A DNA stretch of 44,779 nucleotides from Clostridium thailandense (GTDB taxonomy: Bacteria; Bacillota; Clostridia; Clostridiales; Clostridiaceae): NCBI RefSeq assembly GCF_019207025.1, contig NZ_JAEEGC010000044.1, forward strand, positions 1-44,779, given 5' to 3'. Both the position numbers and the translations under genes were made by a program. Positions 17,151 to 25,437 of this stretch are shown here, in pieces. How positions within the stretch are numbered: position 1 is the stretch's first letter; each line of letters starts with the position of its first letter. The notes below the pieces were generated by a model, which saw only the letters and a program-made list of their open reading frames with translations, searched no databases and was not told where the DNA came from.

Positions 17151-17243
17151 AATGCACAACTCCATAATTAATACTTTAAGTAAGTAACCAGCTCGTAAAT
17201 TCTGGCGCTTTGTTAATGTATATACTTAAAACTAACCTCCAAT

Positions 17244-17271
17244 AATATAGATTATTCCTGTTTTTCTTTAA
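17244..17271 (-). promoter_or_regulatory. Possible glmS promoter
   Basis: On the minus strand TTAAAG (17266-17271) and TATATT (17244-17249) are 16 nt apart, a plausible vegetative promoter. Transcription would begin around 17237, roughly 30 nt before the ribozyme cleavage site. That fits the short leaders usual before glmS ribozymes, and it means the whole split ribozyme with its inserted repeats would be transcribed. Confidence 0.35.
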
Positions 17272-17414
17272 TGAGTTACAAACTAATTATATTTTCATTA
17301 ATGGATTTTCGTCAATACAGAAGGAGATGCATCTACTTCAATATTGTCATGGTGTTAAAATGTCAAAATTGAAGTATTATAGCTTGCAAAAAATACAGAC
17401 CGGATATTTCAGAT

Positions 17415-17475
17415 TTGTCACGAAATTGCATTGCCAACATTAAAGTACTGCATATTGAAAAAACGTTTACTTTCT
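17415..17475 (+). promoter_or_regulatory. Candidate mtl promoter, MtlR-type operator and cre-like site
   Basis: TTGTCA (17415-17420) and TTGCCAA (17431-17437) form inverted half-sites like the TTGNCA/TGNCAA pattern of mannitol operators. TTGCCA (17431-17436) could also be a -35 box, with a weak TATTGA at 17453-17458. AAAAAACGTTTACT shortly downstream resembles a degenerate cre (11 of 14). Together they suggest activation by MtlR plus catabolite repression, but each match alone is weak. The rest of 17272-17524 shows nothing else clear. Confidence 0.3.
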
Positions 17476-17524
17476 TTTAAAGTATAGTCATCAAGACAAA
17501 TCAAACCGAGGGGGTTAAAAAATA

Positions 17525-18970
17525 ATGGAACTTTCTAAAAACTCATCAGATAGCACCTTAAATAAAGGTGGAAATAGTAAAGCTAAGTTGCAGAAGTTTG
17601 GTGGATTTCTTTCAGGTATGGTATTACCTAATATCGGAGCATTTATAGCTTGGGGACTTATAACAGCAATATTTATTCCAACTGGTTGGTGGCCTAATGA
17701 AGCTTTTGCTAAATTAGTAGGTCCTATGATCACTTATTTGTTACCTATATTGATTGGTTATACTGGTGGTAAGTTAGTTTATGGTGTTAGAGGAAGTGTT
17801 GTTGGTGCGGTAGCAACTGTGGGAGTTATTATAGGAGCTTCAATACCTATGTTTCTTGGTGCAATGATAATGGGACCACTCGGAGGATATCTAATTAAAA
17901 AATTTGATCAACTGATTGAAGGAAAAGTTCCAACTGGATTTGAAATGTTGGTAAACAACTTTTCAGCAGGAATTTTAGGTGGATTACTTACATTATTAGG
18001 ATCATCCTTCATTGGCCCAGTTGTAAACAGTGTATCTGTTGCCATTGGGGGAGCAGCTCTATTTATAACACAGAAAGGATTATTACCTTTTATAGCAATA
18101 TTAGTTGAACCAGGTAAGATATTATTCTTAAATAATGCAATAAATCATGGCGTATTTTCTCCACTAGGTATTGAGCAAGTAAAAACAGCTGGAAAATCTA
18201 TATTCTTCTTGCTTGAATCCGATCCAGGTCCAGGTTTGGGTTTACTAGTAGCTTATATGTTATATGGTAAAGGAAATGCAAAACAATCTGCACCTGGTGC
18301 TGCTATAATTCATTTCCTAGGTGGTATTCATGAAATATATTTCCCATATGTTTTAATGAAGCCAATACTAATACTTGCTGTAATAGGCGGTGGAATGGCT
18401 GCTGACTTAACATTTGTAGTAACTAAAGCTGGACTTGTAGCACCACCTTCCCCTGGTAGTATATTTGCAGAACTTGCAATGTGTCCCAAAGGTGGCTTCT
18501 TACCGGTTATAACTGGTATAGCGGTTGGTGCAGTAGTTTCATTCTTAATAGCATCAGTTCTTCTTAAGAGAAGTAATGTGGAAGTTGATGATGATTCCTT
18601 TGATGACGCTAAGAATTTGGTTTCAAATCTAAAAGCAGAAAGCAAAGGACAAAAAACTCAGAATGTTGAAAAAATAGAGGAAAAATCTATAGAAATTCCG
18701 AACTTAATAGTATTTGCATGTGATGCTGGTATGGGTTCATCTGCAATGGGGGAATCTATACTTAAGAAAAAGATAAAGGATGCAGGACTTAGTATAGTTG
18801 TAAAGCATTCAGCAGTTAATGAAATTCCGAAGGAAGCAGAAGTAGTGTTTACTCAGGAAGGCCTTGTAGGAAGAGCAAAACAGGTAGCACCTGATGCGAA
18901 AATTGTAACTGTTAAGAATTTTCTTGATAATACAACTTATGACAAATTCATTGAAACTCTAAAAAAATAA
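17525..18970 (+). CDS. mtlA: PTS mannitol-type EIICB component
   Basis: This 481-residue membrane permease-kinase has an EIIC domain over about 20-345 with multiple hydrophobic segments and the mannitol-type blocks [24 protein letters not shown] and [14 protein letters not shown] charged linker follows. The EIIB domain from about 390 has its phosphorylation cysteine in [13 protein letters not shown] (Cys399). EIIA is not fused and is encoded at 21050. The protein imports the hexitol while phosphorylating it, giving mannitol 1-phosphate if the substrate is mannitol. GAGGGGG precedes the ATG. It leads an operon with mtlR, mtlF, a FruK-like kinase and a SorE-like dehydrogenase; mtlD is absent. 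Mannitol specificity is inferred from family resemblance, and a related hexitol is possible. Confidence 0.92.
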   Translation: MELSKNSSDSTLNKGGNSKAKLQKFGGFLSGMVLPNIGAFIAWGLITAIFIPTGWWPNEAFAKLVGPMITYLLPILIGYTGGKLVYGVRGSVVGAVATVGVIIGASIPMFLGAMIMGPLGGYLIKKFDQLIEGKVPTGFEMLVNNFSAGILGGLLTLLGSSFIGPVVNSVSVAIGGAALFITQKGLLPFIAILVEPGKILFLNNAINHGVFSPLGIEQVKTAGKSIFFLLESDPGPGLGLLVAYMLYGKGNAKQSAPGAAIIHFLGGIHEIYFPYVLMKPILILAVIGGGMAADLTFVVTKAGLVAPPSPGSIFAELAMCPKGGFLPVITGIAVGAVVSFLIASVLLKRSNVEVDDDSFDDAKNLVSNLKAESKGQKTQNVEKIEEKSIEIPNLIVFACDAGMGSSAMGESILKKKIKDAGLSIVVKHSAVNEIPKEAEVVFTQEGLVGRAKQVAPDAKIVTVKNFLDNTTYDKFIETLKK

Positions 18971-18994
18971 TAATAACGAATGGCGGTGAAAATT

Positions 18995-21049
18995 ATGATG
19001 GACTTAACTGCCAGACAGAAATTCATTTTAAATTCAATAATAGAGAAAGGGTCTTTGAACATCAAAGACCTTTCCCAACAAATTGATGTAAGCAGCAGAA
19101 CAATATCAAGAGATTTATCGGCAATTAATAAGGTTTTATCTGATAAAGATTTATTAATTTACGAAGAGAGCTCAAATTTATATATAAAGGGCGAAGAAGA
19201 AGCTTTAAAAGATGTAAAGAAATCGCTGGGAGGCATTCCTTTGCAGTGGTTGTTAACACAGGAACAGAGGATATTACTCATAACAGCACAGCTTTTAGTA
19301 GCGCATGAACCATATAAATCTGCTTACTTTAGCTATCAATTTAATGTTGTTGAGGGAAGTATAAGTCTTTATATGGATAAAATTGAGCAATGGCTAAATG
19401 CTCATAACCTTTTACTTAGCAGAAAAAGAGGTCAGGGCATAATAGTTGAAGGTTCTGAATGGAACAAGAGAAGTTCATTTATTAAATTAATTTACGAATA
19501 TAAACCAATTGATGAGTTACTCGCTTTTGTATATGGTAGTAAGACTGACCCTGCTATAAATGCTTTTTTTAAAACTATTTTTAGTGAAGAACTTATAGGA
19601 ATTACAAAAAATTTGCTTGAATCAATCAATAATAAAATAGTAACCAATAAGGATGACATAGCTTATTTTACTTCCTTTATTCACGTTTTGTTGTCCTTAA
19701 AAAAGACTAAACTTAGTTCTTCAATAGAATTGCCAGCATACTTAGTACAGGATGTTTTATCATCTAATGAATTTTCTTTTAATCAAGAGATAAAGGAATA
19801 TTTACTTTCAGTAAATATAGACATTTCAGACAGAGAATTAGCTTACATGGCTATTCAACTCATGGGAAATAAATATATTTATAAAACTGACGGAAAATTT
19901 AAAGAATTAGGCATTCCTCTAGAAGACTTATCTTCTGAGGTTGTATACGAGGTGGCAAAGAAACTAAATATAAAAATAGAATGTGATGAGCAATTAATTT
20001 TAGGGTTAACACAACATTTTAATCCGGCTTTATATAGAATCAACATGGGCATACAGGCAAGAAATCCACTAGTGGATGAAATTAAACAATACTATGGAGA
20101 TTTATTTAAAGCAGTGGACTATGCCTGCAGGTTGGTATTCTCAAAATATAACATCACTATGTCTCAAGATGAAATAGGCTATATAACTATGCATATAGGA
20201 GCAGCTATAGAAAGAAGTAATGCTCATAAAAATAAATTGTCTGCGCTGGTAATTTGTCCTAGCGGCACAGGGACTGCTCGGATATTGTCACATAAAATCA
20301 AAGAAGCAATACCGCAAATAGAATCCGTTACTATATCTTCCATTAGGGAATGGACAGAAGTTGATACTAACTACGATATGGTTCTATCAACAGTTAGTAT
20401 TGATGGAACTACAAATAAGAAAAATATAATAACTGTTTCGCCCTTTCTGCAAAACGAAGATATAGATAAAATTAATAATTTTATTAAGCTGCATCTTTCA
20501 GGTAATAGTGTGCTGAATAACATTACCTCATTACCTGGAGAAGAAAAAAATGAGAACTCAATAATAGACGAATATAACGTGATTAATGATATATTAAAAA
20601 ATTTACAACTTGAGGTTATTGATACTGATTCCTTTGAAGCTTTAGTTAAGTCAATAGCTAGAAGTTTGGACGATAAGGAATTAATAATTGATAAAGAAGA
20701 AATTGAGCATCTAATATTTAAAAGAGAAGAATTAGGAAGCGTAGTTATTCCAGATTGTCATTTAGCCTTGCTGCATACAAGATCCGATACTGTAAAAGCT
20801 CCTCTTTTAGGGGTATATAGACTAAAAAATCCTATGAAACTAAAAAGCAGTGGATTTGAAGATGAAAATGTAGATGCCTTTATAGTGTTACTAGCAAGGA
20901 AGAACGAGCAAAGCTATGTTCTTGAACAGATGGGAAAAATAAGTATTGCTTTAATTGAAAGCAAAGCTTTCACTGAAACCTTGAGATTAGGAGATATTAA
21001 AGATTTAAGAAACTCTATAATTAGAGTATTGAATGAGGAGGAAATCTAA
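18995..21049 (+). CDS. mtlR: PRD-containing transcriptional activator of the mannitol operon
   Basis: This about 684-residue regulator has an N-terminal DeoR/HTH_11 helix-turn-helix (LTARQKFILNSI to SSRTISRDLSAIN), a second Mga-like HTH region, two PTS-regulatory domains (PRD1 about 190-290, PRD2 about 300-400 with LTQHFNPALYRI and YITMHIGAAIER), a Gat-like EIIB domain (ALVICPSGTGTARIL) and a C-terminal EIIA-like domain with the phosphorylatable His in IPDCHLALLHTRSD (near 588). MtlR activators are switched by PTS phosphorylation at these domains. An ATG at 18980 precedes GGCGGTGAA, so the start is more likely 18995 or 18998, right after that site. It overlaps no neighbour and its end carries the ribosome site for mtlF. 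Confidence 0.9.
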   Translation: MMDLTARQKFILNSIIEKGSLNIKDLSQQIDVSSRTISRDLSAINKVLSDKDLLIYEESSNLYIKGEEEALKDVKKSLGGIPLQWLLTQEQRILLITAQLLVAHEPYKSAYFSYQFNVVEGSISLYMDKIEQWLNAHNLLLSRKRGQGIIVEGSEWNKRSSFIKLIYEYKPIDELLAFVYGSKTDPAINAFFKTIFSEELIGITKNLLESINNKIVTNKDDIAYFTSFIHVLLSLKKTKLSSSIELPAYLVQDVLSSNEFSFNQEIKEYLLSVNIDISDRELAYMAIQLMGNKYIYKTDGKFKELGIPLEDLSSEVVYEVAKKLNIKIECDEQLILGLTQHFNPALYRINMGIQARNPLVDEIKQYYGDLFKAVDYACRLVFSKYNITMSQDEIGYITMHIGAAIERSNAHKNKLSALVICPSGTGTARILSHKIKEAIPQIESVTISSIREWTEVDTNYDMVLSTVSIDGTTNKKNIITVSPFLQNEDIDKINNFIKLHLSGNSVLNNITSLPGEEKNENSIIDEYNVINDILKNLQLEVIDTDSFEALVKSIARSLDDKELIIDKEEIEHLIFKREELGSVVIPDCHLALLHTRSDTVKAPLLGVYRLKNPMKLKSSGFEDENVDAFIVLLARKNEQSYVLEQMGKISIALIESKAFTETLRLGDIKDLRNSIIRVLNEEEI

Positions 21050-21493
21050 ATGAATTTAACAGTATTAAATGAAGAAAATATCGCACTAAATGTAGAAACT
21101 GAAACAAAAACTAAAGCTATAGAAAGAGTTGGAAATCTACTCGTACAAAATGGATATGTAGAAAAAGATTATATAGAAGGTATGAAAAAAAGAGAGGCCG
21201 ATATTACAACCTACATCGGTAATGGTGTAGCAATACCCCATGGAATGAATCAATATATAAAATATATCAAAAATTCAGGAATAGTAATAGCTCAGTATCC
21301 TGAAGGAGTAGATTTTGGAGAAGGTAATACAGCTTATCTTGTTATAGGAATTGCAGGAAAAAATGATGATCATATGGCTATATTGTCTAAGATAGCTATA
21401 GCATGTCAGGATGAAAAAAGTGTACAGAAATTAATAGATTCAAAAGATAAAGAGGAAATAATAAAGCTTATTATGGACAGTGATAGTGAATAG
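21050..21493 (+). CDS. mtlF: PTS mannitol-type EIIA component
   Basis: This 147-residue cytoplasmic EIIA of the fructose-mannitol family has active-site His64 in GVAIPHGMN, which takes phosphate from HPr and passes it to EIIB on MtlA. Its length matches stand-alone MtlF proteins (about 145). The ATG is immediately after the mtlR stop, with GAGGAGG inside the mtlR end, so translation is coupled. It belongs to the same operon as mtlA. Confidence 0.93.
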   Translation: MNLTVLNEENIALNVETETKTKAIERVGNLLVQNGYVEKDYIEGMKKREADITTYIGNGVAIPHGMNQYIKYIKNSGIVIAQYPEGVDFGEGNTAYLVIGIAGKNDDHMAILSKIAIACQDEKSVQKLIDSKDKEEIIKLIMDSDSE

Positions 21494-21564
21494 TAGCTTT
21501 TATTATTCACTACCACAAATGACTTAATATTTTCAATAAAATTAGCAATGATTGGAGTGAAACT

Positions 21565-22500
21565 ATGATTACAACAATTACTTTAAACCCTGCAGTAGAT
21601 AAGACAATAGAAATAGATACTTTTAGAATAGGCAGTGTAAATAGAATTTCAAGCAGCAGAGTTGATGCAGGCGGTAAAGGAATAAATGTATCTAAGGTTA
21701 TACAGAGTTTAGGTGGAAAGAGTAGAGCAATTGGAATATTAGCAGGAAAAAACGGAGAGTTCATAAAGGAATATCTAGACTCTATAAAAATAAAGAATGA
21801 TTTTGTATTTGTAGAAGGAGAAACAAGAATAAATACAAAAGTAGTAGATCCAGTAAGTCACACTAATACAGATATAAATGAAATTGGACCTATGATATCT
21901 AATGAAAACATTGATAAGCTATGGAACAAGTTCTACGAAAGTTCAGATGAAAATTCCATAGTAGTTTTATCAGGAAGTATTCCTAAGAATGTTGATAAAA
22001 GCATATACAAAACATGGATAGAAAAAGCTAAAGAGAAAAATATAAAGACAATTTTAGATGCAGATGGTGAATTATTTAAGCAAGGTATAAAGGCGGCTCC
22101 TTATCTTGTAAAACCTAATATTCACGAACTTGAAGGACTATTTGGACAAAAAATTGACAGCATAGAAAAAGCAGTAAAACTATCTAAGGAACTGCTTAGT
22201 CAAGGTGTAAAAATTGTAGTAGTTTCTCTTGGAGAAGATGGAGCATTATTTGTAAAAAAAGAACTTGTAGTCTTAGCTAAAGGAATAAAGGTAGAGGTTA
22301 AAAGCACAGTTGGTGCCGGTGACTCCATGGTGGCAGCACTTGCGCTTGCTATGGATAAAGGATATGACTTTGAAAAAGCAGTAAGACTTGCAGTAGCCTG
22401 TGGAACTGCTAGTGTTATGACAGAAGGAACACAGGCAGCAGATATAGATACTGTTATGAACTTAGAAAATTTAGTGCAATTTGAATATATAAATTATTAG
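21565..22500 (+). CDS. PfkB-family sugar-phosphate kinase, 1-phosphofructokinase-like
   Basis: This 311-residue PfkB kinase of the FruK/LacC branch starts MITTITLNPAVDKT, has GGKGINVSKV (sugar binding), KPNIHELE, and the catalytic anion-hole/base motif STVGAGDSMVAA. This branch phosphorylates fructose 1-phosphate or tagatose 6-phosphate to the bisphosphate, with the length usual for FruK. It has its own ribosome site (TTGGAGTG) 71 bp after mtlF. Standard mannitol operons do not contain such a kinase because MtlD yields fructose 6-phosphate. Its presence beside a SorE-like dehydrogenase suggests that the imported polyol phosphate is oxidised next to the phosphate, giving fructose 1-phosphate. 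Tagatose-6-phosphate kinase is an alternative. Confidence 0.85.
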   Translation: MITTITLNPAVDKTIEIDTFRIGSVNRISSSRVDAGGKGINVSKVIQSLGGKSRAIGILAGKNGEFIKEYLDSIKIKNDFVFVEGETRINTKVVDPVSHTNTDINEIGPMISNENIDKLWNKFYESSDENSIVVLSGSIPKNVDKSIYKTWIEKAKEKNIKTILDADGELFKQGIKAAPYLVKPNIHELEGLFGQKIDSIEKAVKLSKELLSQGVKIVVVSLGEDGALFVKKELVVLAKGIKVEVKSTVGAGDSMVAALALAMDKGYDFEKAVRLAVACGTASVMTEGTQAADIDTVMNLENLVQFEYINY

Positions 22501-22520
22501 AGAAAAGAGGAGAATTTATA

Positions 22521-23774
22521 ATGAAAACTAAAGCAGTAAGACTTTATGGAAAAAATGATCTAAGATTAGAGGAATTTGAATTACCAGAAATAAAAGATGA
22601 TGAAATATTGGTACAAGTTATTACAGATAGTTTATGTATGTCTTCTTATAAGGCTGCTATTCAGGGAGAAGATCACAAAAGAGTTCCTAATGATGTAGCT
22701 ACTAATCCTGTAATAATAGGACATGAATTTGCAGGTAATATAATAAAGGTTGGTTCCAAATGGAAAGATCAGTTTAAAGAAGGCGAAAAATTTGCTATAC
22801 AGCCTGCTCTAAATTATAAAGGAAGTCAGGCATCACCTGGATATTCATATCCTTACTTTGGTGGAGATGCTACTTACACTATAATACCTCATGAAGTTAT
22901 GGAACTTGGATGCCTTCTACATTATGATGGTGAATCCTACTATGATGCATCCTTAGCGGAGCCAATGTCTTGTATAATAGGAGCCTTCCATGCTAACTAT
23001 CATACAGTGCCAGGAAAATACGAATATAATATGGGAATTAAAGAAGGCGGAAAGATGGCTCTGCTTGCAGGAACAGGACCAATGGGACTTGGTGCAATAG
23101 AATATATACTTAACTGCGATAGAAAACCATCAATGCTTGTAGTAACAGATATAGATGAGAAAAGAATTGAAAGAGCAAAAGCTATATTTGCAGAGTCAAA
23201 CCAAAAGGGTGTTGAGCTAATATTTGCAAATACTAAGGAAATAGAAGATGTTCCTGCATACTTAAAAGAGCTTTCAGGAAATACTGGTTATGATGATGTA
23301 TATGTTTATGCTCCGGTAGAACCATTATTAGAACAAGCAGACAAGATATTAGCAAGAGATGGCTGCTTGAACTTCTTTGCAGGACCGACAGATACAAGCT
23401 TCTCAGCAAAGTTTAACTTCTACAACGTGCACTATTCATCAACTCATATTGTTGGGACAAGCGGTGGAAATACAGATGATATGATTGAATCCTTAAAAAT
23501 GACTGAGTCTAATTTAATAAATCCATCAGTTATGGTAACTCATATAGGAGGACTTGATTGTGTAGCAGAAGCTACTTTAAAGCTTCCAAAGATTCCAGGA
23601 GGAAAGAAGCTTATATATACAAATATAGACTTAGAGCTTACAGCAATAGAAGACTTTGAAGAAAAGGGAAAAACAAATCCTGTTTTTGCAAAACTAGATG
23701 AGATAGTAAAGAAAAACAATGGACTATGGTGTGCAGAAGCAGAAAAATATTTACTTTCAAATTTAAGCAAATAG
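22521..23774 (+). CDS. SorE-like hexitol-phosphate dehydrogenase (L-sorbose-1-phosphate reductase family)
   Basis: This 417-residue MDR enzyme closely resembles enterobacterial SorE: LYGKNDLRLE at the N-terminus, VITDSLCMSSYKAA, DVATNPVIIGHEFAG, GTGPMGLGAIEY (Rossmann), DGCLNFFAGPTD, FNFYNVHYSSTHIVGTSGG, and PGGKKLIYT. SorE interconverts L-sorbose 1-phosphate and D-glucitol 6-phosphate with NAD(P)H, so it forms the ketone next to the phosphorylated carbon. It lacks the four-cysteine structural zinc loop of the dehydrogenase at 6509. As last gene of the mtl operon, 20 nt after the kinase, it takes the place of MtlD. By analogy it would turn mannitol 1-phosphate into fructose 1-phosphate, the substrate of the neighbouring kinase. 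Family membership is strong; the substrate is inferred. Confidence 0.85.
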   Translation: MKTKAVRLYGKNDLRLEEFELPEIKDDEILVQVITDSLCMSSYKAAIQGEDHKRVPNDVATNPVIIGHEFAGNIIKVGSKWKDQFKEGEKFAIQPALNYKGSQASPGYSYPYFGGDATYTIIPHEVMELGCLLHYDGESYYDASLAEPMSCIIGAFHANYHTVPGKYEYNMGIKEGGKMALLAGTGPMGLGAIEYILNCDRKPSMLVVTDIDEKRIERAKAIFAESNQKGVELIFANTKEIEDVPAYLKELSGNTGYDDVYVYAPVEPLLEQADKILARDGCLNFFAGPTDTSFSAKFNFYNVHYSSTHIVGTSGGNTDDMIESLKMTESNLINPSVMVTHIGGLDCVAEATLKLPKIPGGKKLIYTNIDLELTAIEDFEEKGKTNPVFAKLDEIVKKNNGLWCAEAEKYLLSNLSK

Positions 23775-23787
23775 TTATAAGGAGAAT

Positions 23788-24034
23788 GGGGCTGTTACAA
23801 TTATAGACATACACGGCCGACACTTAACTTATACTCCGGCATATGTTTCCAAGCTTCGGCACGATAAAAACTTTTTGTCAATCTAAAGCTCAGCATTTTG
23901 AAAATCTAAGAAGATTTTCTAAAATGCTTCGCTAAGACTGACAAAAAGTTTTTATATGTGCTTTCAGCTTTGGAAACATATACCTGCGTATAAGTTAAGT
24001 GTCTGGTGTAGATGTTTAAATAATGTAACAGCCC
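23788..24034. repeat. Long palindromic repeat, copy C (after the mtl operon)
   Basis: The outermost pair is GGGGCTGTTACA (23788-23799) with TGTAACAGCCC (24024-24034). Inside it, TATAGACATACACGGCCGAC and the following ACTTAACTTATAC pair with the right end, then CATATGTTTCCAAGCTTCGG, AAAAACTTTTTGTCAATCT and GCATTTTGAAAATCT, giving arms near 108 bp. The central GATAAACTCGTACCTC segment of copies A, B and D is missing, so this copy has an internal deletion. It starts 14 bp after the mtl operon stop codon and probably ends or stabilises that mRNA. Confidence 0.8.
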
Positions 24035-24088
24035 TTCTTATATCCTAAAAAGTTTATAAAGTTAAAATTATAAAAGTAATACAAAACA

Positions 24089-24280
24089 TCGCTTATTCAG
24101 ATACTCAGGTAGTACCCCTGCGAAACAAGAGAGCAGGAGTTTCTTTTAAATTAAAGATTTTTCGTAGTGTAGTGGAAGAAAAATCCTCCTTCTCTGTCAT
24201 CTAAAAATATTTAATTTGTGTTAATTGTTACCAATAGATATTCTTTATAAGTTAAATGTCAGCCGTGGTTGTCTATATAA
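24089..24280 (+). repeat. Second repeat family, copy 1
   Basis: The core CTGCGAAACAAGAGAGCAGG and the following TTTCTTTTAAATTAAAGATT plus TTTTCGTAGTG recur in reverse complement at 44396-44606. The right end TATAAGTTAAATGTCAGCCG with GTTGTCTATATAA is the same terminus as that of the long palindromes A-D. The two repeat families therefore share an end sequence. No protein is encoded. Confidence 0.75.
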
Positions 24281-24330
24281 TTTTCGGCCGTGCGACCCTA
24301 TAGAATAAAAGCAGCTTTTCCTAATTTTAG

Positions 24331-24354
24331 AACTGTATTGTAAGTACAGTTTTT
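24331..24354 (+). terminator. Small hairpin with T-run
   Basis: AACTGTA (24331-24337) pairs with TACAGTT (24345-24351) around a 7-nt loop and is followed by TTT. It lies about 560 bp after the last mtl gene, so it may be a second terminator for read-through from the repeats, or part of the lysR leader. Confidence 0.4.
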
Positions 24355-24393
24355 AGCCACTAATTTGATATTATAAGTATCTAATTAGTGGCT
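24355..24393. promoter_or_regulatory. 16-bp-arm palindrome upstream of lysR
   Basis: AGCCACTAATTTGATA (24355-24370) and TATCTAATTAGTGGCT (24378-24393) are inverted repeats with a single mismatch and a 7-nt centre, 80 bp before the LysR start. It could be an operator for autoregulation or an RNA hairpin. A GTG-initiated longer LysR frame would begin inside it (24388), which argues against that start. Confidence 0.45.
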
Positions 24394-24474
24394 TCCATAT
24401 GTTGTATAATGTTATTAAATTTAGAAAGCTTAAAGCATTTTGAAGTTGAAATTAGGAAGGAAATGATTGTAATT

Positions 24475-25356
24475 ATGCAAATAAATAAGCTTATTTATTT
24501 TTTAAGTGTAGCAAATCATTTAAATTTTACTAAAGCAGCACAAGAATGTTATTTAGCACAGCCAGCAATTAGTCAGCAGATTACTTCATTAGAACAGGAA
24601 GTTGGATTTCAATTGTTTAAAAGAAGTAGTAGAAGTGTTGAACTTACTGAGGCTGGAAAAATATTTTACGAAGAAATAAAAAGTGTAGTAGAGAGATATA
24701 AAAATGCAGTAAAGAAAGCTGAAAATATTGCCTACGGATTTAAAGGGATGATAACAATTGGAGTGTGCGGAGACGTAGAAGAACTATTTTTGCCACAGAT
24801 ATTAAACAAATTTAAGGGAATGTATCCATTAATTGATGTTAAATTTAAAAAAGCATCCATCGAAGAAATAAGGAAACAATTAGAAAATAAGATTTACGAC
24901 GTTGTATTCACATGGCCCTATGATATTGAGAATTTAAAAAGTATTGCTTACAAAATAATGTTTGAAGAAGATGCTTGTGCTATGATGAATTCTGACAACG
25001 ATTTAGCAAGTAAATCCGCTGTTTCTAGAGAAGAGCTTGCTGGAGAAAATAATATAATGATAGAGTATAAAGAAAAAACAAAGAATTACAAGTATTTTTG
25101 CGAGTTTTACAGTAAACATAACATCATTCCTAAATCTATTATGACTGTACCAGATGGCAGTATATTAAATCTGATGATAGATTTAAATATGGGTATAAGT
25201 ATTGTACCTAAGATAGTTAAGAAACTAAATAGATCTAAAGTTTCTTTTGTGGAAATAGAAGGAGAACCCCATCCTATTAAATTTTGTTTAGCCTATTTAA
25301 GGGATAATACAAATCCTTGTGTGGAGTTATTTGTTAAAGAAGCATCTATAAGTTAA
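24475..25356 (+). CDS. LysR-family transcriptional regulator
   Basis: This 293-residue protein has an N-terminal winged HTH (residues 1-60: FLSVANHLNFTKAAQECYLA, then QPAISQQITSLEQEVG, and LFKRSSRSVELTEAG) and a periplasmic-binding-like effector domain (about 90-290). The typical LysR start MQINKLIYFLSVA is the ATG at 24475. An in-frame ATG at 24463 is only 2 nt from the AGGAAGG site and a GTG at 24388 lies in a palindrome, so both are less likely. It lies upstream of, and in the same direction as, the flavoenzyme-methyltransferase cluster at 25438 and probably activates it in response to its substrate. A terminator hairpin overlaps its stop codon. Confidence 0.88.
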   Translation: MQINKLIYFLSVANHLNFTKAAQECYLAQPAISQQITSLEQEVGFQLFKRSSRSVELTEAGKIFYEEIKSVVERYKNAVKKAENIAYGFKGMITIGVCGDVEELFLPQILNKFKGMYPLIDVKFKKASIEEIRKQLENKIYDVVFTWPYDIENLKSIAYKIMFEEDACAMMNSDNDLASKSAVSREELAGENNIMIEYKEKTKNYKYFCEFYSKHNIIPKSIMTVPDGSILNLMIDLNMGISIVPKIVKKLNRSKVSFVEIEGEPHPIKFCLAYLRDNTNPCVELFVKEASIS

Positions 25357-25378
25357 TCTTATAGATGCATTGTTTTAT
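25342..25378 (+). terminator. Terminator hairpin overlapping the lysR stop codon
   Basis: GCATCTATAAG (25342-25352) pairs perfectly with CTTATAGATGC (25358-25368) around TTAAT, which contains the TAA stop (25354-25356). ATTGTTTTATTG follows. It would separate lysR from the cluster at 25438, which must then have its own promoter in the remaining 60-70 bp. Confidence 0.6.
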
Positions 25379-25437
25379 TGTATTTTTAATAAACAAAAGG
25401 AGATGGTACAATAAAAGCATAGTAAAGGAGGAATATT

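Larger units (their letters stand above)
16488..17210 (-). ncRNA. glmS ribozyme-riboswitch, interrupted in its P1 loop by two palindromic repeats
   Basis: On the minus strand the conserved core GACGAGGATAGGGTTTATCG and TTCGGCGGATGCC lies at about 16561-16604, followed by the P4 region down to about 16488 (AGCAC paired with GTGCT, and an inner CTAAGAAGTAATTCTTAG hairpin). The cleavage strand A|GCGCCAGA is not next to it but about 590 nt upstream (17203-17209). The P1 strands AATTTACGAGC (17191-17201) and GCTCGTAAATT (16605-16615) are perfectly complementary over 11 bp. The 575 nt between them are repeats A and B plus short flanks. In known structures P1 is peripheral and its loop is variable, so the core could still assemble and cleave 5' of GCGCC when glucosamine 6-phosphate binds. 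All core motifs look intact. Activity is inference. Confidence 0.88.

Noticed and set aside
24388..24474. Longer LysR start (GTG at 24388)
   Set aside because: It begins inside a palindrome, lacks a ribosome site, and LysR proteins typically start just before the HTH as at 24475.
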